A stretch of 64,000 bases of DNA from Rathayibacter sp. VKM Ac-2857 (GTDB taxonomy: Bacteria > Actinomycetota > Actinomycetes > Actinomycetales > Microbacteriaceae): NCBI RefSeq assembly GCF_013205025.1, contig NZ_JABMLE010000003.1, positions 434,001 to 498,000 on the forward strand, written 5' to 3'. The notes beneath the pieces are model-generated. The model was not told the origin of the DNA. It ran no database searches and saw only the letters and a list, made by a program, of their open reading frames with translations. Positions 8,587 to 17,153 of this stretch are shown here, piece after piece. Numbering within the stretch: position 1 is the stretch's first letter; each line of letters begins with the position of its first letter. The position numbers were made by a program, and so were the translations under genes.

Positions 8587-9677
8587 CGGTCTCCGACGAC
8601 ACCGTTCACGACGCGATCGTCGTCGGCCTCGGCATCCACGGCTCCGCCACCGCCTACGAGCTCGCCGTGCGCGGGCGCGACGTCGTCGGGATCGAGCAGT
8701 TCGGCCCCGGCCACGTGCGCGGCTCCTCGCACGGCGCCACTCGGATGATCCGCCGCGCGTACCCGAGCCCGGTCTGGAACGACCTGGTCGACCGCGCCTT
8801 CCGCGGCTGGGACCGCTGGTCCGCCGCCGCCGGCACGCCGTTCGTTCACCCCACCAGCGGCCTCTACGCGCACCGCGGCGAGGCGGCGCTGCAGGGCGGG
8901 CGCAGTCGGCCGGTCCAGCGGCCCGACACGTCCTTCAGTCCGCCCGCCGACTACGGGGTCGTCCACGATCCGGACGCCGGCGTCGTCGAGGCCGCCCGTG
9001 CGCTCGCCTTCGCGCAGTCCGCCGCGACCGCCGCAGGCGCGGAGCTGCGCTTCGACGAGGAGGTGCTCGACTGGAGCGTCGACGACAGCGCCGGCGTCGT
9101 CACCGTCCGCACCTCCGCCGGAGAGCTGCGCGCGCGCCGGCTCGTCGTCTCCGGTGGCGCCTGGGTCGAGCGGCTGCTGCCCGAGACCGCCGGCTTCTTC
9201 GAGGTGCAGCGGATCCTCACCCTCACCGTCCCGGCCGGGCAGAGCGTCGCGCAGCCGCCGGCGCTCGGCTGCTTCTCCGTCGATCTGCCGGACGGGCTCG
9301 TCTTCGGCCTGCCCGAGGCGGCCGGTTCCGGCGCCAAGATCGGCGTCGACGCGGGGCCCGTGTGGGATCCGGCCGTGCCCGTCACCCCGCCGACCGAGGC
9401 CGAGGTCGCGCACCTCGAGAGCCTGCTGCAGCGCTTCGTGCCCGGGATCGACACGGCCGGCGGCGAGGCCGTCGCCTGCCTCTACACGATGACCCCCGAC
9501 AAGCGCTTCGTCGTCGGCGCGCTGCCCGGCCGGCCCGAGGTGCTGGTCGCCGCGGCCTGCTCCGGCCACGGCTTCAAGTTCGGCCCCGCGATCGGCGAGG
9601 CGCTCGCCGACCTCGTCGACGGCGTCGCCCGCCCCGACCTCGCATTCCTCAGCCCGGACCGGACGGTGACCGCATGA
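8583..9677 (+). CDS. FAD-dependent oxidase of the monomeric sarcosine oxidase/N-methyltryptophan oxidase family
   Basis: 364 aa. The dinucleotide-binding GLGIHG is at residues 15-20. SSHGATRMIRRAY matches the MSOX flavin-contact motif, C299 in CLYTMTPDKRF is at the site of covalent 8-alpha-S-cysteinyl FAD, and the CSGHGFKF segment near the end is also typical. The enzyme oxidises secondary amino acids or N-methyl amino acids with O2, giving imine/aldehyde and H2O2. GTG start chosen because it overlaps the aminotransferase stop and gives the family's normal length. Its stop overlaps the gamma-glutamyltransferase start. Product imines fit the divergent RidA. Confidence 0.88.
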   Translation: MTVSDDTVHDAIVVGLGIHGSATAYELAVRGRDVVGIEQFGPGHVRGSSHGATRMIRRAYPSPVWNDLVDRAFRGWDRWSAAAGTPFVHPTSGLYAHRGEAALQGGRSRPVQRPDTSFSPPADYGVVHDPDAGVVEAARALAFAQSAATAAGAELRFDEEVLDWSVDDSAGVVTVRTSAGELRARRLVVSGGAWVERLLPETAGFFEVQRILTLTVPAGQSVAQPPALGCFSVDLPDGLVFGLPEAAGSGAKIGVDAGPVWDPAVPVTPPTEAEVAHLESLLQRFVPGIDTAGGEAVACLYTMTPDKRFVVGALPGRPEVLVAAACSGHGFKFGPAIGEALADLVDGVARPDLAFLSPDRTVTA

Positions 9678-11194
9678 CCTCCTCCCCTCCTCCCGCCCGC
9701 GTCGCCGTCGCGGCGCCGCACCCCGCCGCGCTCGACGCCGCCGCCCGCGCGATCGCCGACGGCGGCGACGCGATCGACGCCGCCCTCGCCGCCGCGACCG
9801 CGCTCACGGTTGTCTACCCGCACCAGTGCGGGCTCGGCGGCGACCTGATCGCGCTGGTCCGCCGCCCCGGCGAGGACGTCGTCGCGGTGGTCTCCGCCGG
9901 AGCGGCGCCCGCCGGCATCGACGTCGCGGCGCTCGCCCGCGCGGAGCGGATGCCGCGGCAGGGCCCGCAGACCGTCACCATCCCCGGAGCCGTCGCCGGC
10001 TGGCAGGCGATCGCCGGTCTCGGCGGTCGCCTCGGCCTCGACACCCCGCTCCGCCGGGCCGCGACGCTCGCCGCCGAGGGCTTCCCGATCTCCGCGGGGC
10101 TCGGCCGCGCGATCGCCCTGCGCCGCGACGAGCTGCTCGCCGACGAGGGCATGCGCGGCGTCTTCGGCGACGGCGACGGCGGGCTCCTCGGCGAGGGCGA
10201 CCTGCTGGTGCAGCCCGCGCTCGCCGCCTCGCTGACCGAGCTCGTCGATGACCCCGGAGCGTTCTACCGCGGCCGGATCGCCGACTCCCTCGCCGCGCGC
10301 CTGGCCGCCCTCGGCGGCGCGCACACCCCCGCCGACTTCGCGGCGCACGAGGCCGAGCTGGTCGAGCCGGCCGCCTCCCGCGAGGGCGGCGTGCGCTGGT
10401 GGGTGGCTCCGCCGCCGAGCCAGGGCGTGGTGCTGCTCGGCGTCCTGCCCGAGGCGCTCTCCGGCGACACGGCGCAGTTCGTCGAGGCGGTCCGCGACGC
10501 GGCGCTCGTGCGGCAGTCCGCGCTCGGTGACCCGCGCGGTGGAGCGATCGACGTCGCCGCCATGCTCGACCCCCGCTCCCTCTCCCGCGGCTCCCTGCCG
10601 CGGGCCGGCCGCGCGCTCGGCGACACGGTCGCGGTCACCGCGGCCGACACCGACGGCACCGTCGTCACCCTGATCCAGAGCGTCTACCAGCTCTTCGGCT
10701 CGGGGATCCTCGACCCCGGCACCGGCATCGTCCTGCACAACCGCGGCTCCGCCTTCAGCACCGACCCCGCCCACCCCGGCCGGGTCGGCCCGGGCCTGCG
10801 CCCGCCGCACACCCTGCTGCCGGTCATCGCCGAGAGCGGGGACCTCGTGCTCGGCCTCGGCTGCCAGGGCGGCAGCGCCCAGCCGTGGATCCTCGCGCAG
10901 CTCGTCCGCGAGCTGCTCGATCCCGCCACGGATCCGGAAGCCGTGCTCGAGCGGCCGCGCTTCGTCGTCGGGGCGCGGGATCTCGGGCACGAGGAGCTGA
11001 CGCTCGTGGCGGAGCCGGGGGTCCCCGAGGCCGTCGCAGCGGCGCGTGATCTGGGGCTGCCGGTCGCTGAAGCCGCCGGACCGATCGACGAGGCCGGGCA
11101 CGTGCAGCTCGTGCGGTTGCACCGCGACGGGTGGCTGGATGCCGCCAGCGATCCGCGGGCCGACGGCCGCGCGATCGTCGCGGGGGCGGGCTGA
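9674..11194 (+). CDS. Gamma-glutamyltransferase/hydrolase family protein
   Basis: 506 aa Ntn-hydrolase that self-cleaves into two subunits. The probable nucleophile is T318 in LGDTVAVTAADTDGTVV, followed by QSVYQLFGSGI-DPGTGIVLHNRG, the small-subunit core of the YwrD-like group. No signal peptide is visible, so it probably acts in the cytoplasm, unlike periplasmic glutathione-degrading enzymes. ATG overlaps the previous stop (ATGA). In this operon it may remove a gamma-glutamyl group from an imported or intermediate amide before amine oxidation (inference). Confidence 0.87.
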   Translation: MTSSPPPARVAVAAPHPAALDAAARAIADGGDAIDAALAAATALTVVYPHQCGLGGDLIALVRRPGEDVVAVVSAGAAPAGIDVAALARAERMPRQGPQTVTIPGAVAGWQAIAGLGGRLGLDTPLRRAATLAAEGFPISAGLGRAIALRRDELLADEGMRGVFGDGDGGLLGEGDLLVQPALAASLTELVDDPGAFYRGRIADSLAARLAALGGAHTPADFAAHEAELVEPAASREGGVRWWVAPPPSQGVVLLGVLPEALSGDTAQFVEAVRDAALVRQSALGDPRGGAIDVAAMLDPRSLSRGSLPRAGRALGDTVAVTAADTDGTVVTLIQSVYQLFGSGILDPGTGIVLHNRGSAFSTDPAHPGRVGPGLRPPHTLLPVIAESGDLVLGLGCQGGSAQPWILAQLVRELLDPATDPEAVLERPRFVVGARDLGHEELTLVAEPGVPEAVAAARDLGLPVAEAAGPIDEAGHVQLVRLHRDGWLDAASDPRADGRAIVAGAG

Positions 11195-11325
11195 CCGCTG
11201 TCGACCGTCGCGGCCGGGAACCGCGCCCGCCTCGACGGACCGGCCCCGTCACTCCGCTCCTCTTCTCCTCCCGCTGAACGCCCCCCTTCTTCTGCACCCC
11301 TGACGCTTCCAACCGAAGGACCGCC

Positions 11326-13344
11326 ATGAGCTCCACCAGCACCCTCACCACTCACTCGCACGTGCTCGACCCGCTCGCCGCCGCCGAGATCGCGTCCTTC
11401 GTCGCCGCCGTCCGCGCGAGCGACCGCATCGGCGCCCGCCCGCGCTTCTGGGGCATCAGCCTCGACGAGGAGAAGGCCCGCGGCATCGCGCCCGGCGGAG
11501 CGCGCCCGGTCCGCCTGGTCGTGCTCGACCCGGACGCCCGCGCCGCCTGGGAGGTGCGCGGCTGGACCGCCGGCCCCGACAGCCCCGCGATCGTCGAGGT
11601 CTGGACCGACGTCGACCACCGCCGCCCCGGCGTCTCCAGCGACGAGGCGCGCCTGATCGCCCAGGCGGCCCGCAACTCGCCCCTGCTCACGGAGGCGCTC
11701 GCCCTCCGCGGCATCACCGACACCTCGCTGGTCTGGGTCGACCCGGAGTCGATCACCGGCTTCGTCCCCGACGACCTCGCCGACCGCCGGCTCAGCTGGG
11801 GCACGGTCTGGTACCGCGAGTTCCCCGAGGACAACGGCTACGCCCGCCCGGTCGCCGGCCTGGTGCCGATCCTCGACCTCGACACGCTCGAGGTGATCCG
11901 GATCGAGGACCACGGCGTGATCCCGATGGCGAGCGAGACCGGCGTCTACACCGCCGGTACCTGGGGCCCCGACCGCGAGGTGTCGAAGCTTGACATCGTC
12001 CAGGCCGACGGCCCGGGCTTCGCGATCGAGGGGCACCGGGTCGAGTGGCAGAACTGGTCGTTCCGGGTCGGCTTCAGTCACCGCGAGGGCCTCGTGCTGC
12101 ACGAGCTGACCTACCGCGACGGCGACGTCGAGCGACCGGTGCTGGCGCGCGCCGCCGTCAACGAGATGTATGTGCCGTACCTCGACAGCGACCCGACCGC
12201 CTACCGCAAGAACTTCTTCGACTGGGGCGAGTACGGCGCCGGCCCGCTCACCGCGAGCCTCGAGCTGGGCTGCGACTGCCTCGGCGAGATCCGCTACTTC
12301 GACGTCGACTACCTCGACGGCCACGGCGAGCCGCAGACCATCGTCAACGGCATCTGCCTGCACGAGGAGGACGACTCGATCCTCTGGAAGCACGTCAACA
12401 CCCGCACCGGCAGCGCCGAGGTGCGCCGCAGCCGCCGCCTGGTGATCTCCAGCTTCGCGACCGTCGCGAACTACGACTACGGCTTCTACTGGTCGCTGTA
12501 CCAGGACGGCTCAGTCGAGCTCGAGGTGAAGCTGACCGGATTGATGTCGGTGAGCGGCATCGCCGACGGCGAGTCGCCGCGCTCGGGGCGGATGGTCGCG
12601 CCGAACGTGCAGGCGCCGATCCACCAGCACTACTTCGCCGTCCGCCTCGACACCGCGATCGACGGCCCGCTCAACCGCCTGGTCGAGGTGCACGCCGAGG
12701 CCGACCCCGACGAGACGACCAACCCCTACGGCAACGCCTGCCTCGCCGTCGAGACGCCGCTCGCCTCGGAGGCGGTGGCCGCCCGCCGCGCCGACCCGTC
12801 GCGCGCGCTGCACTGGCGGATCGAGAGCGAGTCGGCGCAGAACCGCTACGGCGAGGCGACCGCCTACCGCCTCGCGCTGCAGAACACCGCGCAGCTCTAC
12901 GCCCGCCCGGGCAGCGTCGTCGAGCGGAAGGCTCCCTTCGTCGGGCAGCACCTCTGGGCGAGCGCCTTCGACCCGGAGCAGCGGTTCATCGCCGGCGAGT
13001 ACCCCAACCAGGGCGAGCTCGGCGACGACGGCGTGCACGTCTGGCAGCAGGCCGACCGCTCGCTCGAGAACGAGCGCCTCGTGCTCTGGCCGGTCCTCGG
13101 CGTGCACCACTTCCCGCGGCCGGAGCAGTGGCCGATCATGCCCGTCGACCGGATCAGCCTGCGGCTCGAGCCGGACGGCTTCTTCGACCGGAATCCGTCG
13201 CTCGACGTGCCGGCGTCGGAGTCGGCGCACTGCGCGCCGGGGGGCTCCGGTGATGCGCACGCGTGCCACACGGACAGCGCGTCCGACGCCCACGCGGGGC
13301 ACGAGCACGCCGAGCAGCAGCACGGGCACGAGGGCGGCCGCTGA
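11326..13344 (+). CDS. Copper-containing primary-amine oxidase with His-rich tail
   Basis: 672 aa. The topaquinone precursor Y383 lies in the diagnostic N-Y-D-Y motif (382-385). Copper ligands are H433 and H435 (HQH) and probably H594. It deaminates primary amines oxidatively to aldehyde, NH3 and H2O2. No signal peptide, so a cytoplasmic enzyme as in Arthrobacter. The last ~40 residues are an unusual extension rich in His with two Cys (CHTDSASDAHAGHEH), possibly a metal-loading tail. It starts 131 nt after the transferase gene, and its stop overlaps the amidase start. Confidence 0.93.
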   Translation: MSSTSTLTTHSHVLDPLAAAEIASFVAAVRASDRIGARPRFWGISLDEEKARGIAPGGARPVRLVVLDPDARAAWEVRGWTAGPDSPAIVEVWTDVDHRRPGVSSDEARLIAQAARNSPLLTEALALRGITDTSLVWVDPESITGFVPDDLADRRLSWGTVWYREFPEDNGYARPVAGLVPILDLDTLEVIRIEDHGVIPMASETGVYTAGTWGPDREVSKLDIVQADGPGFAIEGHRVEWQNWSFRVGFSHREGLVLHELTYRDGDVERPVLARAAVNEMYVPYLDSDPTAYRKNFFDWGEYGAGPLTASLELGCDCLGEIRYFDVDYLDGHGEPQTIVNGICLHEEDDSILWKHVNTRTGSAEVRRSRRLVISSFATVANYDYGFYWSLYQDGSVELEVKLTGLMSVSGIADGESPRSGRMVAPNVQAPIHQHYFAVRLDTAIDGPLNRLVEVHAEADPDETTNPYGNACLAVETPLASEAVAARRADPSRALHWRIESESAQNRYGEATAYRLALQNTAQLYARPGSVVERKAPFVGQHLWASAFDPEQRFIAGEYPNQGELGDDGVHVWQQADRSLENERLVLWPVLGVHHFPRPEQWPIMPVDRISLRLEPDGFFDRNPSLDVPASESAHCAPGGSGDAHACHTDSASDAHAGHEHAEQQHGHEGGR

Positions 13345-14783
13345 TGGCGGGGCTGACGAGCGCAGGGCTGGCTCCGCACCTCGCCGACAGCTCGGCCGTC
13401 GCGCTCGCCGCGGCCGTCGCCTCCCGCGAGGTCTCGGCCGTCGAGGTGATGCGCGCGCACCTGGAGCGGATCGAGGAGCGGAACCCCGCGATCCGCGCCG
13501 TCGTCTCGCAGCAGCCCGACTCGGTCTCGCTCGCCGCCGCCGAGGCCGCCGACCGGCGCACCGCCGAGGCGCTCGCGGCCGGCGAGGCGCTGCCTCCGCT
13601 GCACGGCCTGCCGACCGCGGTGAAGGACCTGATGGACGTCGCCGGCTTCCCGACGACGAACGGCTCCGCCGCCTTCGCCGACGCCGCGCCCGCCGCGCAC
13701 GACAGCGTGCTCGCCACGCTGCTCCGCGAGTCCGGCGCCCTGATCATCGGCAAGACCAACACCCCCGAGATGGGCCAGGGGGTGCTCACCTTCAACCCGG
13801 TCTTCGGCACCACCGTGAACCCGTGGGACCTCTCGCGGCACGCCGGCGGGTCGAGCGGAGGCGCGGCCGCCGCCCTCGCCGCGCGGATGCTGCCGATCGC
13901 CGACGGCTCCGACAGCGGCGGCAGCCTGCGCTACCCGGCCGCGTTCTGCAACGTCGTCGGCGTGCGGCCGAGCCCCGGCCGCGTGGCGAGCGGACGGACC
14001 GGCAACGCCTGGACCCCGCACGGCGTCACCGGCCCGATGGCCCGCGACTCCGCCGACGCCGCCCTCTTCCTCGACGCGCTCTCGGTCGAGAAGAGCGTCT
14101 GGCCGCTGTCGTCGCTGCCCGTGCACGCGGCGCGCCCGGTCGCGGTCGACGGCCTGCGGATCGCCTGGAGCGCCGACGCCGGCGGGCTGCCGATCGACCC
14201 CGACGTGCGCGCCGTGCACGCCGCGTTCGCCGCGCAGCTGTCCGGACTCGGTGCCGTCGTCGAGGCCGACGAGCCCGACTTCGCGGGCGCCGACGAGGCC
14301 TGGGAGACCATCGAGACCTTCGAGTTCTTCCTCGGCGGCCGGCACGCCGTCGACGCGGGCGCCACCGGCTTCCGCCCCGACTACGTCCGCAACGTCGAGC
14401 AGGGCCGAGCGATGTCGGCGACGCAGCTCGCCGACGCCTACGAGCGCCGCACCCGCCTCTTCCGCGACACCGCCCGCGTCCTCGAGACGCACGACGTGCT
14501 GATCCTGCCGGCGACCCCCGTCGTCGCGCCACCCGCGGAGCTCGAGTGGGTGCCGTCCGTGGACGGCCACGACTTCGACCGCTACTTCACCTGGCAGATG
14601 CTCGCCAACCGCCTGACGCTGACCGCCCACCCCGTCGTCGTCACCTCCGCCGGCTTCACCCCCGACGGCCTCCCCGTCGGCGTCCAGGTCGTGGGGCGCC
14701 ACGGCCGCGAGGCCCAGCTGCTGGCGGTGACCCGCGCCCTCGAGGAAAAGACGGGCTGGATCGCCCGCGTCCCTTCGTTCTGA
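13344..14783 (+). CDS. Amidase-signature family hydrolase
   Basis: 479 aa. The Ser-cisSer-Lys triad is visible: the lysine in PTAVKDLMDVAG, the cis-serine in the GGSSGG run and the nucleophile in IADGSDSGGSLRYPAAFC. Cytoplasmic, hydrolysing a carboxamide to acid and ammonia or amine. The start is the ATG overlapping the amine oxidase stop (TGATG); an upstream open frame was ignored. It is the last gene of the amine cluster. Its partners suggest it opens an amide bond in the same substrate as the gamma-glutamyltransferase, but that pairing is inference. Confidence 0.9.
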   Translation: MAGLTSAGLAPHLADSSAVALAAAVASREVSAVEVMRAHLERIEERNPAIRAVVSQQPDSVSLAAAEAADRRTAEALAAGEALPPLHGLPTAVKDLMDVAGFPTTNGSAAFADAAPAAHDSVLATLLRESGALIIGKTNTPEMGQGVLTFNPVFGTTVNPWDLSRHAGGSSGGAAAALAARMLPIADGSDSGGSLRYPAAFCNVVGVRPSPGRVASGRTGNAWTPHGVTGPMARDSADAALFLDALSVEKSVWPLSSLPVHAARPVAVDGLRIAWSADAGGLPIDPDVRAVHAAFAAQLSGLGAVVEADEPDFAGADEAWETIETFEFFLGGRHAVDAGATGFRPDYVRNVEQGRAMSATQLADAYERRTRLFRDTARVLETHDVLILPATPVVAPPAELEWVPSVDGHDFDRYFTWQMLANRLTLTAHPVVVTSAGFTPDGLPVGVQVVGRHGREAQLLAVTRALEEKTGWIARVPSF

Positions 14784-14860
14784 CGCCGGGGCGCCTCGCC
14801 CGCGAGTGCTTCTCTCGCGCCAGCTCAGTCGGAGCCGTCCGGCAGCGCTACCTTCGCGGG

Positions 14861-15751
14861 GTGGCTGTTGAGTGGGAGTCGATCGACATCGAGCGGTCCG
14901 TGGACGGGCGATCCGACGATGAACCGCTGGGGACGAAGGAGAAGTTCTGGCTGGTCTCCGACGGAGAGCTCTGGCTGTTCAAGTTCGCGCGGGACAGTGG
15001 CGGTGTCACGCGCGGCGAGGATTGGGCCGAGTGGGTGTCCTTCCACCTCGGAAGAGAGCTGTCGATCCCCTGCGCGGAGGTGCGCCCTGCGCGGGTAGCC
15101 GGACGCAGGGGCATCATGTCCCGCTCGGTCGTGGAGACCGATCTCAGTCAGCGGCTCGAGCACGGCAACAGCCTTCTCAGAGAATCCGACCGGCACTACG
15201 TCTCGTCCGGGACCCGCGAGAACGAGCGGTACACCGTCGAGGCAGTGCGGAGAGCACTCGACGGGGTGGCCGCTCCGCCCGGCTTCACCGGACCGGCCGC
15301 GCTCTCCGGGTTCGACGTGTGGGCGGGCTACCTGCTCTTCGACGCCTGGATCGCCGGGCAGGACCGTCACCACGTCATCAGCGGCAGGCCGCACCGGCGT
15401 CTCTCCCCGTCCTACGACCACGGCAATTCGCTCGGGTTCCAGGAATCGGAGGTGAAGCGGCTCTCCTGCCTCGCCGAGCGCGCGGTGTTCGAGACTTGGC
15501 TTCGGCGCGGACGCAGCCCTCACTTCGCAGGACGCCCTCGTCTCACGGATCTGGCGCGACAGGGGCTCGCTTCGGCATCTCCCTCGGCGAGGGAGTTCTG
15601 GGTCGAACGACTTGCCTCGGTACGTGCGGATCATGTCAGCGCGGTGATCGCAGCTGTGCCTCCCGCGCTCATGTCGGTCACGTGCGCTAGCTTCACAGAA
15701 GAGTTGCTCGTGACGAATCGAAGGAGGTTGCTCGATGACCTTGCTCACTGA
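14861..15751 (+). CDS. HipA-like protein kinase, lacking the HipA N-terminal domain
   Basis: 296 aa. The catalytic loop GQDRHHVI (D168, with V where HipA has the metal-binding Asn) and the DFG-like YDHGNSLG (D186) mark a HipA/CtkA-type Ser/Thr kinase fold, with KFWLVSDGELWLFKFARD as the probable nucleotide-binding strands. The protein is shorter than HipA (about 440 aa) because the N-terminal subdomain is separate: a matching segment begins the next gene, which overlaps by 17 nt. That split recalls HipT with its HipS partner, but no HipB-like DNA-binding gene precedes it. GTG start; no Shine-Dalgarno, but TACCTT ends 7 nt before GTG, so a leaderless mRNA is possible. Toxicity is untested. Confidence 0.72.
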   Translation: MAVEWESIDIERSVDGRSDDEPLGTKEKFWLVSDGELWLFKFARDSGGVTRGEDWAEWVSFHLGRELSIPCAEVRPARVAGRRGIMSRSVVETDLSQRLEHGNSLLRESDRHYVSSGTRENERYTVEAVRRALDGVAAPPGFTGPAALSGFDVWAGYLLFDAWIAGQDRHHVISGRPHRRLSPSYDHGNSLGFQESEVKRLSCLAERAVFETWLRRGRSPHFAGRPRLTDLARQGLASASPSAREFWVERLASVRADHVSAVIAAVPPALMSVTCASFTEELLVTNRRRLLDDLAH

Positions 15752-16454
15752 GCACCGCGGGGTCGCGGTCGAGCGCGCCGGACGCGAGCTCCTGCTCATC
15801 TGGCGCAATCCGTCCACTCGACGGTTCTCGAAGGTCGGTGTCCTCTCCGTCTCGACAGACGGCTTCCGCTTCCGTTACGCCGACCAGGCGAGGTCGGATC
15901 CCGACTTCTTTCCTCTCGACGAGTTCCCTCGACTCGAGGACGACTACTCCTCGTCGTCGATGCCGCCGTTCTTCGCCAACCGGATCATGTCTCCCGCTCG
16001 CACCTCTTACGACGACTACCTCGGCTGGCTCGCCCTCGAGCTGGAGTCGCCCGACCTTCCCGTCGAGATCCTGGTGCGGACCGGAGCATCGCGGGTGACC
16101 GACACGTTCCACATCGTTGAGAAGCCGTCACGCGGCGCGCGCACCTTCGTCAGTCGCTTCTTCGTCTCGGGCGTCCGTCACCAGCCCGAGCACCCGGTCT
16201 CGGTCGATGCGCTGACGACCGGCGAGCGCCTGATGCTCGATCCCGACGGCGGCAACGCGGTCAATCCCGAGGCGTACCGGGTCGTCTCGCGTCGAGGAGT
16301 TCCGATCGGCTGGGTGCCTGATTGGCTGTGCGGTGAGATAGACGAGCTCGCCTCGTCCGGTTGGCGCTTCGACGCGATCGCCGAGAAGGTGAGCCCCGGA
16401 GCTCCTGCTCATGTCCAAGTGCTCTGTCACGTCATCGCACACCTCGACGGCTGA
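15735..16454 (+). CDS. HipA_N-like/HIRAN domain protein, kinase partner
   Basis: 239 aa. The N-terminal half (about 14-100) contains SSSMPPFFANRIMSPARTSY, resembling the PFF-LLPEG end of the HipA N-terminal subdomain. The C-terminal part (about 140-235, FFVSGVRHQ, the AYRVVSRRGVPIGWVPDWLCGEI run) matches a HIRAN domain, known from HLTF/Rad5 helicases and some HipA-kinase loci. Strong AAGGAGG (15721-15727) before an ATG that lies inside the kinase's last codons, so synthesis is coupled. By analogy with HipS it may restrain the kinase (inference). A close paralogue lies at 20385-21104. Confidence 0.7.
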   Translation: MTLLTEHRGVAVERAGRELLLIWRNPSTRRFSKVGVLSVSTDGFRFRYADQARSDPDFFPLDEFPRLEDDYSSSSMPPFFANRIMSPARTSYDDYLGWLALELESPDLPVEILVRTGASRVTDTFHIVEKPSRGARTFVSRFFVSGVRHQPEHPVSVDALTTGERLMLDPDGGNAVNPEAYRVVSRRGVPIGWVPDWLCGEIDELASSGWRFDAIAEKVSPGAPAHVQVLCHVIAHLDG

Positions 16455-17139
16455 CCTCGGAGAGGGAGCTCCCCTGACCGCCCTGCTCCTCCGCGGCGAC
16501 GGCCGCTACTCCGATCCCTGGCACCCCTTCGCGGAGACCGCGGCGGCCCTTGCTGCGCTGCTCTCGGCGCGCGGGCACGAGGTCGAGGTCCGCGGCGACG
16601 TCGACCAGGCGCTCGCCGACCTCGCGGCCGGGCGAACGCCGCTCCCGGACCTGCTCGTCGTCGACGTCGGCCAGCCGCGCGACGGCGGCGCGAGCCCGCT
16701 CCCCGAGGGCGCGGCGGCGCTCGCCCTGCTCGACCGGTCGGCGGTCCCGGTGCTCGGGATCCACGTCAGCTCCACGAGCTTCGGGGACTCGCCGGAGTGG
16801 GCGGCGCTCCTCGGCGGCCGCTGGATCCGCGGCACGACCATGCACCCGGACTACGGGCCGGCCCGCATCGCGATCGCGGCCGGCGCGCATCCGATCACCG
16901 CGGGTCTCGGCGACTTCGACGTGCAGGACGAGCGCTACTCCTGGCTCGAGGTCGCGCCCGCCGCCCGGATCCTCGCGACGCACGAGCACGACGGCGAGCG
17001 GCACCCGATCGCCTGGGCGCTCGAGCGCGAGGGCGGCGGCCGCACCGTCTACGACGCGCTCGGCCACGATGCCGCGTCGTACTCCTCGGCCGGGCACGTG
17101 CGGCTGCTCGCGGCGGCCCTCGACTGGCTCGAGGGCTGA
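16411..17139 (+). CDS. ThuA-like domain protein
   Basis: About 220-242 aa. Conserved ThuA core: ALLLRGDGRYSDPWHPF at the start, LVVDVGQP, GIHVSSTSFGDSPEW, and GRTVYDALGHDAASYSS near the end. These are glutamine-amidotransferase-like folds found with sugar utilisation genes; the biochemical role is not defined. The only standard start in frame is ATG 16411, which overlaps the HIRAN gene by 44 nt. The family's similarity begins at about 16477, where CTG 16474 is preceded by GGAGAGGGAG, so a CTG start is an alternative. Convergent with the SDR gene. Confidence 0.78.
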   Translation: MSKCSVTSSHTSTADLGEGAPLTALLLRGDGRYSDPWHPFAETAAALAALLSARGHEVEVRGDVDQALADLAAGRTPLPDLLVVDVGQPRDGGASPLPEGAAALALLDRSAVPVLGIHVSSTSFGDSPEWAALLGGRWIRGTTMHPDYGPARIAIAAGAHPITAGLGDFDVQDERYSWLEVAPAARILATHEHDGERHPIAWALEREGGGRTVYDALGHDAASYSSAGHVRLLAAALDWLEG

Positions 17140-17153
17140 CCGCGGGTCACGCT

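Noticed and set aside
16411-16473. N-terminal extension of the ThuA protein as a functional domain
   Set aside because: Polar, non-conserved and entirely inside the HIRAN gene in another frame; kept only as an annotation uncertainty.
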